From NCBI GenBank assembly GCA_013398295.1, contig VZSF01011141.1, positions 595,704 through 659,703 of the forward strand: a stretch of 64,000 nt of DNA. The letters are read 5' to 3'. Positions within the stretch are counted from its first letter, which is position 1. Each line of letters starts with the position of its first letter. The notes under the pieces were generated by a model, which was given only the letters and a program-made list of their open reading frames with translations, was not told the DNA's origin and searched no databases. Below are positions 14,469 through 24,976 of this stretch, one piece after another. The stretch is from Chionis minor. Lineage: Eukaryota; Chordata; Aves; Charadriiformes; Chionididae. The position numbers and the translations under genes are program-made.

Positions 14469-16215
14469 CAGTTAAGAGAAAGCTAGGACAGCTGAGGAAT
14501 GGAGGATTGTTGGGAGCTAGCATCAGCGATGTGGGAGTGGCTGCATGAAGGAGGCAAACAGAGTACCTGACTGAAATATGGGAGACAGGATGCCATTCTT
14601 CAAATAATTTGATTTGGCTAAGCTATGTTTTCTGTCCCATCAGGGGCTTTTCCAGCACCATCAGTGAGATTTCCAAATCCCTTCTGTCATTTCTCACTTT
14701 ATGCATCTCACTTTGAATGCCATTGTGATTCATCACGAAAACCCTCCTGGGATTTTGGCATTATTATTTACAACTATCAGAAGTGTTGATAGCAGAAGTA
14801 GATAAACATCAGGGTGAAGAAAGACCACCCAACATAGACCAAGCCTCTGGAAAAAGGGATAAATCCATCCTCCCACCATCTATCCCCACCTCAGCTCTTG
14901 TGTCCGTGCAACCACACCATGAATGGCTCCTTACATATGGTTCGAGTGGACCAGGGGTCTACCCTGGCTGACCCAAAGACCACCCAGTCTCTAGAAGCAG
15001 CACGAGGGGAGCACCAAGCACAGGCAGTTGAAGGAGCCGGGCATGGGGATACCGTTCCCTGCAAGCGTATCCTTAGTGCTGAGCAGGGACAGGAATGAGC
15101 TTATGGGAGCCCAACTGAATGAGGAGTCCTCTGTTTCCTCACATCCTGTGTAGCTGTAACAAGGTGGCAGTAATATTTGTGTATCCACTACAGCTATGAG
15201 ATCCTGGTTTTAATGGGTGTTTTTCAGCGCAGTAAAAACAGAATGAGAAGAGAAGGATTTAGAACAAATACTGGCTCAGGAACCTTTCTTTAACACATAC
15301 ACAATATATAAATCTGTCTAGTAAAATGAGTACCGCATAGATTAAAAGGCTTGTTCAGTCGTGGTCTGGACAAAGCACAGTAGACCACGGAAGCCACAGC
15401 CTTTCCTCTCTTCCTGACAAACACAGTTTTCCCTGCTCATGGTGACTGAGAATGCCACTCCAAAGATCATTTCCCAACCTCACTGTTTTGATCATGTTAC
15501 AGCTCTCTCTCTTTACCTCATCTCTCCCTCATGAAACATCAGCTAGTAGGCTTCATTTCACAGCCCACTCTTGTTTTAGAGTCAACACTGAGAGCTAGAC
15601 TCCCTCCTAATCCATCTGTGTTAAATTTTTACATTCGTAAGCAACCACATCTGTGTGACTCCTCGTGTTGGGAAGAGTTTGCTGTAAACATCCATGAAGT
15701 CAGCTGGTTTTCAGAACTTTTCTTAAAACTCCTTTGCCCTCATGCTCAGGAAAGAAACCAGTAAGACTTCTGGTGGGCTGAGACCTCTGGCTGACAGACA
15801 CTGCCTCTGCTTTTGTTCTCTCAGCAGTGGCTTTCTCCTGCAGTCCCTCTTAGACTTGATGCCAAAGTCTTGCCTTGGTGGCAAAGCCAACCAAGGGTGT
15901 TCCTGCTTCTCCCCAGACTTAAGCAGAAACGAGCTCAGTCAAATGATTTACTGTATCCAACTTGCAGTAGCTTCCCAGGTGGTAGGTGCCTATGACTCCC
16001 TGCAAGCCAAATCTCTTTCAGGTATCCCTATTTGTAGTTCCCAAAACATAAGGCATTTCCTTGGGAGTACGATGGCATTTAAAGGACATACCGAGACACT
16101 AACATGGCAGCAATCCCCACTCAAGACTGTGGAACAAAGTGCCTTCCCACTCATGCAACAACTTCCCCCATCCTTCTATGAAAAAAAGCAAACTTTTGTT
16201 TGGGAAGGACCACAT
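14469..16215. other. Non-coding stretch with a chance long frame
   Basis: No gene is recognised. A plus-strand frame runs from 15742 to 16413 (223 codons), but its last third is a Lys/Glu/Arg stretch. That stretch is simply the translation of the homopurine tract at 16222-16312, which cannot form stop codons in this frame. The rest lacks any recognisable domain, so I do not annotate it as a gene. Confidence 0.6.
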
Positions 16216-16221
16216 TTACAC

Positions 16222-16312
16222 ACCCCCCAAGAGAAAAAAAGAAAAAGTGAGAGGAGGAAAGAAAAAAAGAAGGAAGGAGGAGGGAGGAAAAGAAAGAAAA
16301 AGAGAAATGAAG
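16222..16312 (+). repeat. Homopurine low-complexity tract
   Basis: Almost every base is A or G, in irregular GAAA, GGAA and GGAGG groupings. One T interrupts it near 16250. Such tracts can form intramolecular triplexes (H-DNA). It explains the Lys/Glu-rich translation of the overlapping frame. Confidence 0.85.
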
Positions 16313-16497
16313 GAATCTTGCATGTATCTGAATTACAGGAAAGCATCTGGCTCATGTCTGCAACAGAGGGAATAAGGATCGCATTCCCAGAGACACATAA
16401 ACGTTGCTCTTAAGAGAGAAAGTATGATTCATTTTGCTATCCTAAAAGAAAAGGTATCATTTGGCCTCCCTGCCAGCAAAGTAGACAAAATGTATTG

Positions 16498-16735
16498 CAG
16501 ACGTGTATGCAGCGAAAGAGTCTTCTCACGTGCTTTGACTTTGCTGCCGGCCGCCGGAGCGTCCCTGAGCAGTCCAGCAGGCTGGTTGCAGCAGGCTCCC
16601 GGAGCGGGCAAGCACAGCTGGATCGGCACGGCACACCAAGGACGAGAGTTGGACCGTCGTGCGGAGGAGGAATTGTGAGCACGTTTAACGCTGTAATCTT
16701 AGTCCACCGATAATTGTCCTGCCGCTGGGGAAGCC
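16498..16735. promoter_or_regulatory. Small CpG-rich islet
   Basis: I count 19 CpG dinucleotides between about 16501 and 16730, including a CCGGCCGCCGGAGCG core, in a neighbourhood where CpG is rare. This density suggests an unmethylated islet such as a distal promoter, an enhancer or a non-coding RNA start. No TATA box or clear exon was identified. Short frames cross it on both strands, as expected of GC-rich DNA. Confidence 0.35.
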
Positions 16736-17887
16736 TGACACAGATACCCGCCTCTGCAGGGGCAGGTCTCCAGGTCAAAAAGTGGCAAAGGGTATCAAAT
16801 GGAGCATAATGGGGCAAGATGGGAATGGGAATGGGAATCAGTGTAAAATATGAGGGCCATGCACACTTACTCATTTTAGCTTTTTTCTATTTCATACCTA
16901 GAGCTGTAGCAGCTTTTAAAGGTATGTGATTTGTTTCTGCATATGCCTGCTTTTACATGCAGTGTATGCTCTTTACATGCATGCATGAGCAGTTAACTTA
17001 CGGAGGTCATGCATCCTTGTGTGTCTTGTGTATTAAAAGTGTTTCAGAAATGAACTAAGCTTTCCTGCTTTGAGTGTAAGACAGTAACTAAATGAAGGCA
17101 ATTATGAAGAGTTCTCCTTTATTGGCAAACTATTCCCTTACTGTCTTCCCTGAGGCTTTTTTTTTTTTAGAGGGGTTTTTTTTTTGCCTTCTTCTGGAGC
17201 ATCTGGAGGAGGTCAGCCCTGGAGCCGGATTTCAGTCTGGAGAGCAGCACAAGCCTGTTCCAGGAAGGCAGTTCCTGTGTTCCTCAGAGAATTGTCCAGA
17301 CTTTATGGGTTTGTCTACATTCTTCTCTGCTACAGCTAGGTGTGTAGTCAAACATTTTTATCATGCTTCCTTGGCAGAGTAGTACTATAGCACTTTTGCA
17401 TTTTTGTATTTTGAAATCCGTTCTGTTTCCCTGGTGCTGCTCCATTCCCAGTTGCTGGCATCCATGAGCACATGTGATACAACCCAGGAGATATTTTCAA
17501 GGACACTTAGTTTTCTTCCCCAGACTGCATTCTCCCAATTGTAAAACCTTCCTTTTCCAGCCTGGCACTGCAGCACTTTCATAATACAGAAGGAAAACGG
17601 TGATATAAAAGCATCTTTTCATTCCAGCATTTTCTCTGCACGGCATGCTATGGCCGTCTAGCTCAGGAGCCCAAACGTTTCAGTTTTTCCAGCAGAAGCA
17701 AGCTCCGAGATCACTCTAAACTGCAGTGAGAAAGACTGAGCAGGAGGAAATGCATCATTTCAACTGGAACTGAAATCCCTTAATTAGGTTAGAGGGGCAT
17801 TTTCTCAAGAAATTTTGGGGAAGGTTATCTTGTAGGTACAATAACTAGGAAATGAAATGGAGCATCAAGAAAATTCTTCAGGCTCTT
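16736..17887. other. Non-coding stretch, nothing recognised
   Basis: No gene is recognised. It contains runs of T near 17157-17190, a repeated TTTACATGCA word near 16950-16980, and ordinary single-copy sequence. Confidence 0.55.
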
Positions 17888-17925
17888 CCCCCCCCCCCCC
17901 ANNNNNNNNNNCCCCCCCCCCCCCC
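17888..17925. other. Poly-C tract broken by a 10-N assembly gap
   Basis: Thirteen C, one A, ten N (17902-17911), then fourteen C. The gap sits inside a homopolymer C/G run, a sequence class prone to drop-out, so the true tract length and any interrupting sequence are unknown. The G-rich strand could form a quadruplex. The four X residues in a minus-strand frame here come from the gap. Confidence 0.95.
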
Positions 17926-18345
17926 AAGTGCCCATCAAGGAAATGTTTCTCTTATAAATCAACTCACTTTTTCTTATTAAAAGTGATTTGATCATGTAGG
18001 CCTGGGGCAATACAGAGTTATGTGAAAGCTGATATTAGAAAGTGAGGGAAAAGAGAGAATTAAAAGCAAGATGAGGGAAGTAGATAGGACGCCAACTGCT
18101 TATGTGGTGTGCCCAGTGGAAGCCAATGGGTCTTTCAACATGCATCTGAACTACTTTTATTGGATTTTAGAAAGAAATTAAACAAGTTGTGTTTTGTTTT
18201 GTGGGAGGCACGCTGAAACTCACAGTCTCCATCTTCCCCTTTCCATACCAGCAGAACTAATCACAATTAAACCTTAAACAAGAGAGAGGGACTTATATGA
18301 ATTCTTGAAGCCGTGATTTGCAGTTTTCCCTTCTGAAAATGAAAA
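17926..18345. other. Non-coding stretch, nothing recognised
   Basis: Ordinary sequence. A motif near 18115 (GTGGAAGCCAATGGGTCTTTC) resembles the core of the ancient 'cattgacttcaatggga' repeat class, but it is too short and diverged to annotate. Confidence 0.5.
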
Positions 18346-18560
18346 GTGAGGTGCCCACGTCTGCAGACAAGTTTCTGTCGTGCAGAAACACAACATGGCA
18401 AAGGTGCTTCCTCTTTCTCTCCCGCAGATCTCCCACAGCAGCCCGTCCAGCAGCTCTGCAGCCCTCACCTTGCGGTTTTGTGGTCCCATGGAGCCCACGC
18501 AGAGACCCGCGCTCGGGCAGGTACCCCCGTTGCAAGGGCGCACACCCCATGCGCAGAATA
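18346..18560. promoter_or_regulatory. Small CpG-rich islet
   Basis: About a dozen CpGs fall between 18357 and 18555, including the cluster CCCGCGCTCGGGCAGGTACC. The CAG|GTACCC there would be acceptable as a splice donor. Overlapping short frames on both strands (62-121 codons) reflect the GC content and resemble no known protein. A promoter or non-coding exon is possible but unproven. Confidence 0.3.
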
Positions 18561-20009
18561 ATTCCAGGAATCACTAAACGAAGGAGGCCTGGGAAGGGGC
18601 TTAGAATAAAACAGGAGGAGAGGGTGCAGACCTCACCCCAGAGGAGGTTTCAGTGCTGCCCTGCGCTGCCCTCTGAAGGCTGAACTGAAATCCACAGCGC
18701 CGGGCGGAAAGCGTTCCTCTGGCTCTCCCAAACCAATTATTCCGAGGGGGCTGCGAAGTTTTGCTGCTGGGGAAGGCTGGGAAAGCAAAACAGAGCCACT
18801 TTTGAAAAGGGGAAAAAAAAATAATAAAAAAAATTTTGCCTGGAGGGGGCTACATGTAGGCCAGCTACTGCCTGCCCCCCTCACATTAACACAAACCTTT
18901 CAGCGCCCAAGACAACTGAAATATCGAAAACTGTTTGTCTGATGTATACTCTTAAAAAAATGGTTGTAGAAATTGGGAAAATAGGGATTTGCTTTAAAGC
19001 AAATGTTGGCACTGACTGTATTAACTAAGTTAAGTCCTACCCCTCTACATTTTGTCTGCTTGAGGCTGAGAACAGGGTGTCACTTTATAAAAGCAGTATG
19101 ACCTGTATTGGCCTAACAATGTCCTTATGTATGACCGCACTGTGAAGAACCACAAGCTGTCCACCCTACAGCAGGTACAGGCCTTTTTGTCCCTATTTAT
19201 CTGAACCCCTCTATAGCAAGATTTTGTGTAGACTGATCAGCTTTACTATTCTGCTCATTCACACTTTTCTTCATTCAGATTTCTCATTCACATTTGTAAA
19301 AATAAAGCGTTTCAGCAACAGTTTGCCCATCGTGGGGAGGGAAAACAAAAACACGTATGTTTCAGCAGGTACCACGCAGATTTATTCCCAGCTCACATTG
19401 CTGGCTAGCTATTCTACACTATTAGAAACGTGATTGAAACCATTAGCTCAATTTTAATGAACTCCATGTGGCATTTCAGCTTTTTTTCCTGGAAAAAAAT
19501 GTCTGTCATAGAATTCTCCACATACATAAATGGAGATAAATCCCAGTTTGGGCCATTTCTCAAATGTTTGGCTTAAGAGAATAATTTTTAAAAATACATT
19601 TGTGAAAAATAAACACAATTACATATACATGATTGGTTCTGCTTATTGCTTCCGCCAGGCATTAGGAAATGTGTGTGCATGTGTGTTCATTTATTCGATG
19701 ATGCTCACAGCTACAGTGAATTATGGCATGTTATAGCCGTGAGCGTGCTCTGAACCAAACTGCTTTCTCAGCCTGATTTCCTAAGGAAATGAGTCTTATA
19801 CCAACACGAGATATTCCGGTAACTTCTGAACCCTTTGGCCAATTTCAGCTAAATTTGACAAAGGTGGTAGCAATCTCAAAGGCAGCAAGTTTCGCACTGG
19901 CGTGGGAAAACAGGTGGCAGGTTAAAAGAACTCCCATTAATGCCCACACCCTGCGTATGTCGCATCACAACCTTGATCCTTATTAGACTTCAGAGAATCC
20001 ATGAAGGAC
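18561..20009. other. Non-coding stretch, nothing firmly recognised
   Basis: No gene is seen. Another modest CpG cluster lies near 18695-18725. The segment around 19830-19900 has a wording (GGCCAATTTCAGCTAAATTT) that may belong to an old repeat I cannot name. Confidence 0.5.
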
Positions 20010-20028
20010 CCCAAACCCTGGGTTTGGG
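20010..20028. repeat. Near-perfect palindrome, 9-bp arms
   Basis: CCCAAACCC and GGGTTTGGG are separated by a single T. It could extrude as a small cruciform. It is short enough to have arisen by chance. Confidence 0.8.
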
Positions 20029-20231
20029 ACAGAGCTCTATTAGAAAACCTGACTTGAGTTCTGTGAACTACCTGCTTTTGTTTAAAAATAAACAATCAAA
20101 TACCTTCTTCACTGATATGCTCTGTAACATGGTCATTTCTTCCTCCATTAATTTATCTGCCAAAACAAGATTTCTAGAGTGTACTTGTACCTCTTTTGCA
20201 TGGTATTTAGGATTAAACTACTGCTTCTGTT

Positions 20232-20345
20232 TCTGTACTATGAAGATGAAACTGAAATGCAGAGAGGTTAAATGAGTCCCCCTGAAGCTTCTAGTGGCTG
20301 ACACAGGATCTGGACCACAAGCCAGCAATGTCTCTATTTTGCCTA
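20232..20345 (-). mobile_element. MIR-like SINE fragment
   Basis: The plus strand reads GAAGATGAAACTGAAATGCA, then GAGAGGTTAAATGAGTCCCC, and further on AGTGGCTGACACAGGATCTGGACC. This follows the reverse complement of the MIR consensus (gaggaaactgaggcacagagaggttaa ... agtggcagagccgggattcgaaccc). The match is order-preserving over about 100 bp but diverged, as expected of a repeat older than the bird-mammal split. Confidence 0.65.
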
Positions 20346-21344
20346 GTGCAAGGATTTAGGCATAAATGCTGTTTATGAACCTGATGGTGAAAAAAACCCC
20401 AAAAAGCTCTAGAAAAGCAGCTAAGGTTTCTGGTTTGCAAAAATGTCCTGTTAGAGTTTGCCCTCGTGGATGCCATTTTACTTCCCCTGTAGTCCCACCA
20501 ACTCTATTAGCAACCCACACTACACAAAACCAAACTCTTTCAAATAGGTTGTACCTCTGCTTTCAGATGAAGGGTTAAGCTACTCACTGGCCTATACTTA
20601 CTGATGAGTTAAATCCTCTTGTTTTCACCCTGAAAAACACCAGCAGAGAGGGAAGAGAGCCTATGATGCTCTCTGGGGTTGACAAGTCCTTCTCCCACGT
20701 GGATACCAAGGCAGGAGAGACTGGGTCAGAGAAATAATATTGCAGCTGGTGTGTAGGAAACATGAAATAGGCTCCTGTATGTTCTCTGCCCACTGTTATG
20801 TACACCGATATGGAATACTAATGTTTCTAGCCCCAAAAGTGTGTCTTAATAGACTTTAACTCGGTTACAAGACAAGGAGTCTATATGACGATGTGAAGCC
20901 TAACGGAAGTTAAAGGCAATACTCTTTTTCATGGCGTATGGATCTTGATTGGAATGCCTAAATGCAGTAAGTTTGAATTTCTCTTAGTTTTCAGTAGGAC
21001 ATTCTTTTCCCAATTCTCCATTACAGAGAAGAATAACTATTTGCAAAAGGAAACTATCTAGAGATAACAGAGTCTTTACCAAGAGCAGAGTGGGGAGAAA
21101 TGCCTCTAACTCTCTCAGTGCCCTACAAGTATCTTCTTTACCACCTGAGAGTAAAGATGAGTTCAGCTGCATATGCAGCTTCTCCCTTAGTTAAGGTACA
21201 TCATTGAGAAAGCAGCAATCTGACCAAAACTATGCAGTTGTCAGCTGGGCATCTTGAATTAAAGGACTTTAAAAAATATTTAACTAACAGAAGAGGGTCT
21301 GACAGAAAACTGTTAGAATTCAGTATTTAACCTATTTTTGTAAT
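20346..21344. other. Non-coding stretch, nothing recognised
   Basis: No gene, transposon or RNA is recognised. Frames are below 75 codons. Confidence 0.55.
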
Positions 21345-21540
21345 TACTAGGGCTTGAATTACAGTAATTCCAACTGAGATGGGGCCCAGATGCCAGGCAC
21401 TATACAAACACCTAATAAGAAACTGCGGCTGCTCTGAGTCACTTACATCCTGATCCTGCAAATGTTTAGGAATGTGTTTAACTTTTCTACTGTCAGTATT
21501 AATGGAGCTGCTCAGAGAAGTAAAGGTAAAGAGATGAGAC
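21345..21540. mobile_element. Ancient CR1/L3-like amniote repeat, two adjoining units
   Basis: The first part reads CAACTGAGATGGGGCCCAGA, then GCCAGGCACTATACAAACAC, matching the common amniote repeat wording 'aactgagatcggggcccattgtgctaggcgctgtacaaacac'. The second part (TGATCCTGCAAATGTTTAGG and onward to AGTAAAGGTAAAG) matches the 'gatcctgcaaacactta' unit also seen at 12860. Both are strongly diverged. The family assignment comes from memory of the consensus. Confidence 0.65.
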
Positions 21541-21765
21541 CAACAAGAGCCACAGATTTTGAGACTGAAGTGTTTAGGTGTCTAATTTCCACTGGTTTCA
21601 AGATGTTAACTCGGATCTGGCCTTATACGGCTTTCTGACATTTATGCAGCAAATCTTAAACAGACTCAAAGCAAGTGCACACATTCACATAATTCGTCCT
21701 CCATAGAAGTGCAAGGCTATTTGTAAAATGCACTTTTCTAATATCTCCTTATTAGCTGGAAAAGA
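21541..21765. other. Non-coding spacer
   Basis: Single-copy sequence between the old repeat and the CR1 copy. Nothing is recognised. Confidence 0.5.
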
Positions 21766-22012
21766 GTAGATTTAGAAGAGATCTCAGGAAGAAATTTTTC
21801 ACCACCTCTGAGGGTGATGAGGCACTGGAACAGGTTGCCCAGGGAAGCTGTGGAGGCCCCATCCCTGGAAGTGTTCAAGGCCAGGTTGGATGGGGCTTTG
21901 AGCAACCAGGTCTAGTGGGAGGTGTCCCTGCCCATGGCAGGGGGGGTTGGAACTAGACGATTTTTAAGGTCCCTTCCAACCTAAACCATTCTGTGATTCG
22001 GTAAGTCTATGA
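21766..22012 (+). mobile_element. CR1 LINE, 5'-truncated 3' end, relatively young
   Basis: This is the 3' end of a Chicken Repeat 1 non-LTR retrotransposon. Diagnostic words are GCACTGGAACAGGTTGCCC at 21822, GGAAGTGTTCAAGGCCAGGT, TGGATGGGGCTTTGAGCAAC, CCCTGCCCATGGCAGGGGGG, and the ending CCCTTCCAACCTAAACCATT followed by CTGTGATTC. There is no poly-A tail, as usual for CR1, which ends in short ATTCTATG-like repeats. Only the extreme end of the reverse-transcriptase frame and the 3' UTR are present, so it cannot move. Few differences from the avian consensus as I remember it suggest it is much younger than the copy at 45985. Confidence 0.95.
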
Positions 22013-22469
22013 ACTTACATGGGCATTTTTTAACTGAACCCCACAAACTATCTTAACGTTTGGGTGCTGTGCTTTTCAGCTTCTCAGGACATGGTGCAGT
22101 AATGCCCCCAGTGCCATTTGCTCACCCTCTGTGCCCTGAGAGCTGATGGTTATCCAGAGGAAACAGACTGGCCACAATGAGGCAGCAAGCAAGGGCAGAC
22201 TGCCCCTGGCTACAACCACTGCCTAGGCCCTAAATAGCAGTATTTTATAGATTGCTGTGGGTTAACAGAGTGGAGAGGTTGCTTTCCCTTCTCCTCTTCC
22301 CGTTCCCTCCTCTCCCTTCTGGTGAGACGGCAGGCTGAAGTCCCCCTCCCCACTAGCTTCTCCCCCTGTTTGCTCCCTCCCTTCTCTCACTTTTTTAAAA
22401 ATACAGTTTTCTTTCAAGTCCTCTACAATTACAGTGTTTCGGCCATCAAAGTCCCCTCCCAGCCATTTT
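22013..22469. other. Non-coding, pyrimidine-rich in part
   Basis: A CT-rich segment lies near 22280-22400. No gene or repeat family is recognised. Confidence 0.5.
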
Positions 22470-23275
22470 CATTTACCTTGTGACTCTGACCCTTTGTAAG
22501 GCTGAGGATTTTCAGAGTAAACCGATCCCCGAGGTCCCCAAGGATGTTATTCTCATTTATTCACTCAGCCCTTTGAATGGAGCAGCCCGGGGTTGGCAGC
22601 GGTTCAGCAGACTCGCATTCAGAGAGCACACAATCCTTTTTCTTTCAGGGGCCTTTCAAAATAAGGCCCGAGGTTTGCCGAGGAGCTTGAAGGGCTGTCA
22701 GTCATGCTGCAAGCTGCGTTTCAGTGCCGGCCACCACCGAAAGCGATGAGCAGAGAAGAGGTAGGAGCAAGAAGCAGGCAGTAGCTGCAAAGGGCAATCT
22801 CCTGGGGCCATGCCTTCTCCACCAGCGTGGCACGTTTTGGGGAAGTCCATGCCCACCACCATCAAATCCCCATCAGCCTGGCAAGGACGCCAGTCCCCAG
22901 GACGGCAGGCAGAGCATGGTCCCTGCTCGCCCCTATGGGAACAGCTGTGCAATGGACACCCCCTTTCTTCAGGTGCATGGTGGGCTGAGGGAGCTTTTCT
23001 AGTGCCATCTGCGTGTCCACCGGCAGTCATTACCTCCGACAGCTGGCCCTCCTTTGTGGGAGGGAAAAGGGCCCTCCTTTGCATTTTCATTGTAAAATGT
23101 TTGGGAACGGTCCCCTGGGACTGATAAGACAGAGACACGTCTGTGAGTGTCCCAGAGGGAGGGAAGGCTGTAGGAAAAGGCTCATGGTTATGTACCACTG
23201 TACCTGCCAACTGGTGTGTCACAAAAGGCTAAAATTACCAGCCAGTCCATTATCTGATTAAAGAGAGCCTTTCAT
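22470..23275. promoter_or_regulatory. Candidate cis-regulatory region
   Basis: About 800 bp of compositionally balanced, repeat-free sequence with frequent CpG. It ends in a segment with GTGTGTCACAAAAGGC, ATTATCTGATTAAAGAG and TCATTTGTGATTA homeodomain/TALE-like cores, just before an A tract. A 174-codon minus-strand frame (22698-23222) and shorter plus frames overlap each other, and none has a recognisable domain. The complexity and motif density suggest a conserved non-coding element, but conservation cannot be shown from one sequence. Confidence 0.3.
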
Positions 23276-23283
23276 TTGTGATT

Positions 23284-23332
23284 AAAAAAAAAAAAAAAAA
23301 AAAAAAGAAAGAAAAAGGAAAGAAAAAGAAAA
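23284..23332 (+). repeat. A23 tract followed by GAAA-rich low-complexity sequence
   Basis: Twenty-three uninterrupted A (23284-23306), then GAAAGAAAAAGG-type sequence. It could be the tail of a retroposed transcript, but no retroposed gene or flanking target-site duplication is visible. I call it a simple repeat. Confidence 0.88.
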
Positions 23333-23560
23333 TCCTGGCTGAAAGCAATACCTCTACTAGGTTACCAAACCTACTAGACATTGCAATCTTTGCTTTTTGC
23401 TTTTTGTCAGTGATGAACAGCAAAGTTAAAAAAATCAAGAAACGTGGGGAGAATAAACATTTTGCTTTAATCAAACATTTTTCTACATTTCTTTCCTCTA
23501 ACACAACATGATCTCATTTATGTCCCTTTTCACAAAAAGGCCGCATTTTTAAAAAGAAGG
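23333..23560. other. AT-rich spacer
   Basis: AT-rich sequence with no recognised feature. Confidence 0.5.
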
Positions 23561-23950
23561 AACGACTGCCCATTTTACATATTCCCATTTTTGTTCAACT
23601 GATTAAATAAGGGACCTTCTCCGGGAAAGCTATTCGGGTTTCATTAGTTTACAGTTGCCTTGGAATCCCTTTGAATTACAGGGAGCATAAATTATCATTC
23701 TGTCAGCTAACATCAGAAATACCTCTTTAAGGCTCCTGGACTCAACAACGGCTGCTAAGGTTTGGGAATAAATGTACGATGTGCTGGGGCTTCACCAGCT
23801 GGTTAATGACCTGCCACAGTAGTTATAGGGCCCAAGACGAAGCCGAGGAAGATTAACTAATCTGGCCAGTCACTAGTGTGCTGGCTCTGAGCGCCGAGCA
23901 GCGTGGAGTGCGTGATTGTAAACTTTATTGTCTGACCTCTGCTGAATTAG
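23561..23950. promoter_or_regulatory. Candidate developmental enhancer
   Basis: This stretch is rich in homeodomain-type cores. It has TGATTAAAT near 23600, GGTTAATGACCTGCC near 23800, the symmetrical GATTAACTAATC at 23851-23862 (two TAATC sites in opposed orientation), and TGATTGTAAACTTTATTGTC near 23915. CpGs are retained (GCGCCGAGCAGCGTGGAGTGCG) and no transposon or long frame is present. The pattern resembles vertebrate conserved enhancers, but that identity is inference. Confidence 0.3.
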
Positions 23951-24976
23951 GAGCTGGGGTTTTGGGGGGTTTTAATGTTTTATTAATAACGTTTCCAGTG
24001 TTTATCCTTTCCTGTTTGAGTAACTGAAAAGGTAATTTCCAAACACAGGAGTCAGCAAAGCTGCGTTTCTTTCAAAAAATGTCCTGTTCTCTACACGCAA
24101 GTCAAACAGACATGGTTCAAGCTGCAAATTATTCCTGTGTTACAACAGGCAAAACTACAGCCAAAAGTAGTTCTTCGTTCACGTCTGTTCACACGGTCCA
24201 TCCTTCAATTGCTAATCACCAAGCTACAGATGAAATCCTCCGCAGAGTGATTCCTCTGCAAGTCACTAGCTCCAAAAATCCTGAAAGTTCAATAAAATCC
24301 GAAACTTTTCTGGTCTCACCCATCTCCGTAGCTTTTGATTTCCTATCCAGGCAATGTGAAAGGGTAACAGGAAGGGAGAGTGTTCATACAAGATTGGCAT
24401 GGCTAAGAAAAAAAATAGGTATGTTATTGTAGTTACAGTGCAGCTAAAATGAACTCCCTTTTAACACATCTTAAATCCTTTCACTTTTATGCAACTGTTT
24501 ACTCTGCTACCCAACCAAGGACATACAGACAGTATCTCTTAAGTATGAAATATTTTTATAATGAAACACTCATCTTCTGGATTTCTTCATATGCAGGAAA
24601 AAAGTATGTCTGATGTTAAACATATTTTCCTAGTTGGTTTCTACTTTGGACAGAGGAAAAGAATTGGCAGAAAATATATTGCCTTTTTGATGTTTTTCAA
24701 ATTGCTACAAAGCAATTCAGCCAGACTGGATGAGATCAGGAAATCCTGTCTCCTGTCTCTCCCGTGGTACTGACCAGTACCAGCTTGGGTGGGCATCTGT
24801 GGGGTGGCCCACCTAATGGAGAAATTTCCTCCAGTTCCTGGAGTTTGACTGGATGGATGAAACTTCAAAGTATCTGTAAACCTTGCAAAGCTCTTTCATT
24901 GAGATATTCTATTTTCCCTTTCTAGAGTTCCCATTAACTCTAGAAATCTCATTTCTTTTTTTGAATCCATCTAAAC
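23951..24976. other. Non-coding stretch, nothing recognised
   Basis: A 117-codon plus frame at 24079-24432 has no recognisable domain and I do not consider it a gene. The rest is ordinary. Confidence 0.55.

Noticed and set aside
15742..16413. 223-codon plus-strand open frame
   Set aside because: The last third is the translation of a homopurine tract that cannot form stops in this frame. No domain, exon signals or family resemblance elsewhere.
22698..23222. 174-codon minus-strand open frame
   Set aside because: It overlaps several frames on the plus strand in a GC-rich block. No recognisable domain and no splice or promoter evidence.
23180..23332. Processed pseudogene or retroposed RNA ending in the A23 tract
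   Set aside because: No coding or RNA-gene sequence upstream and no visible target-site duplication. It fits a simple repeat.
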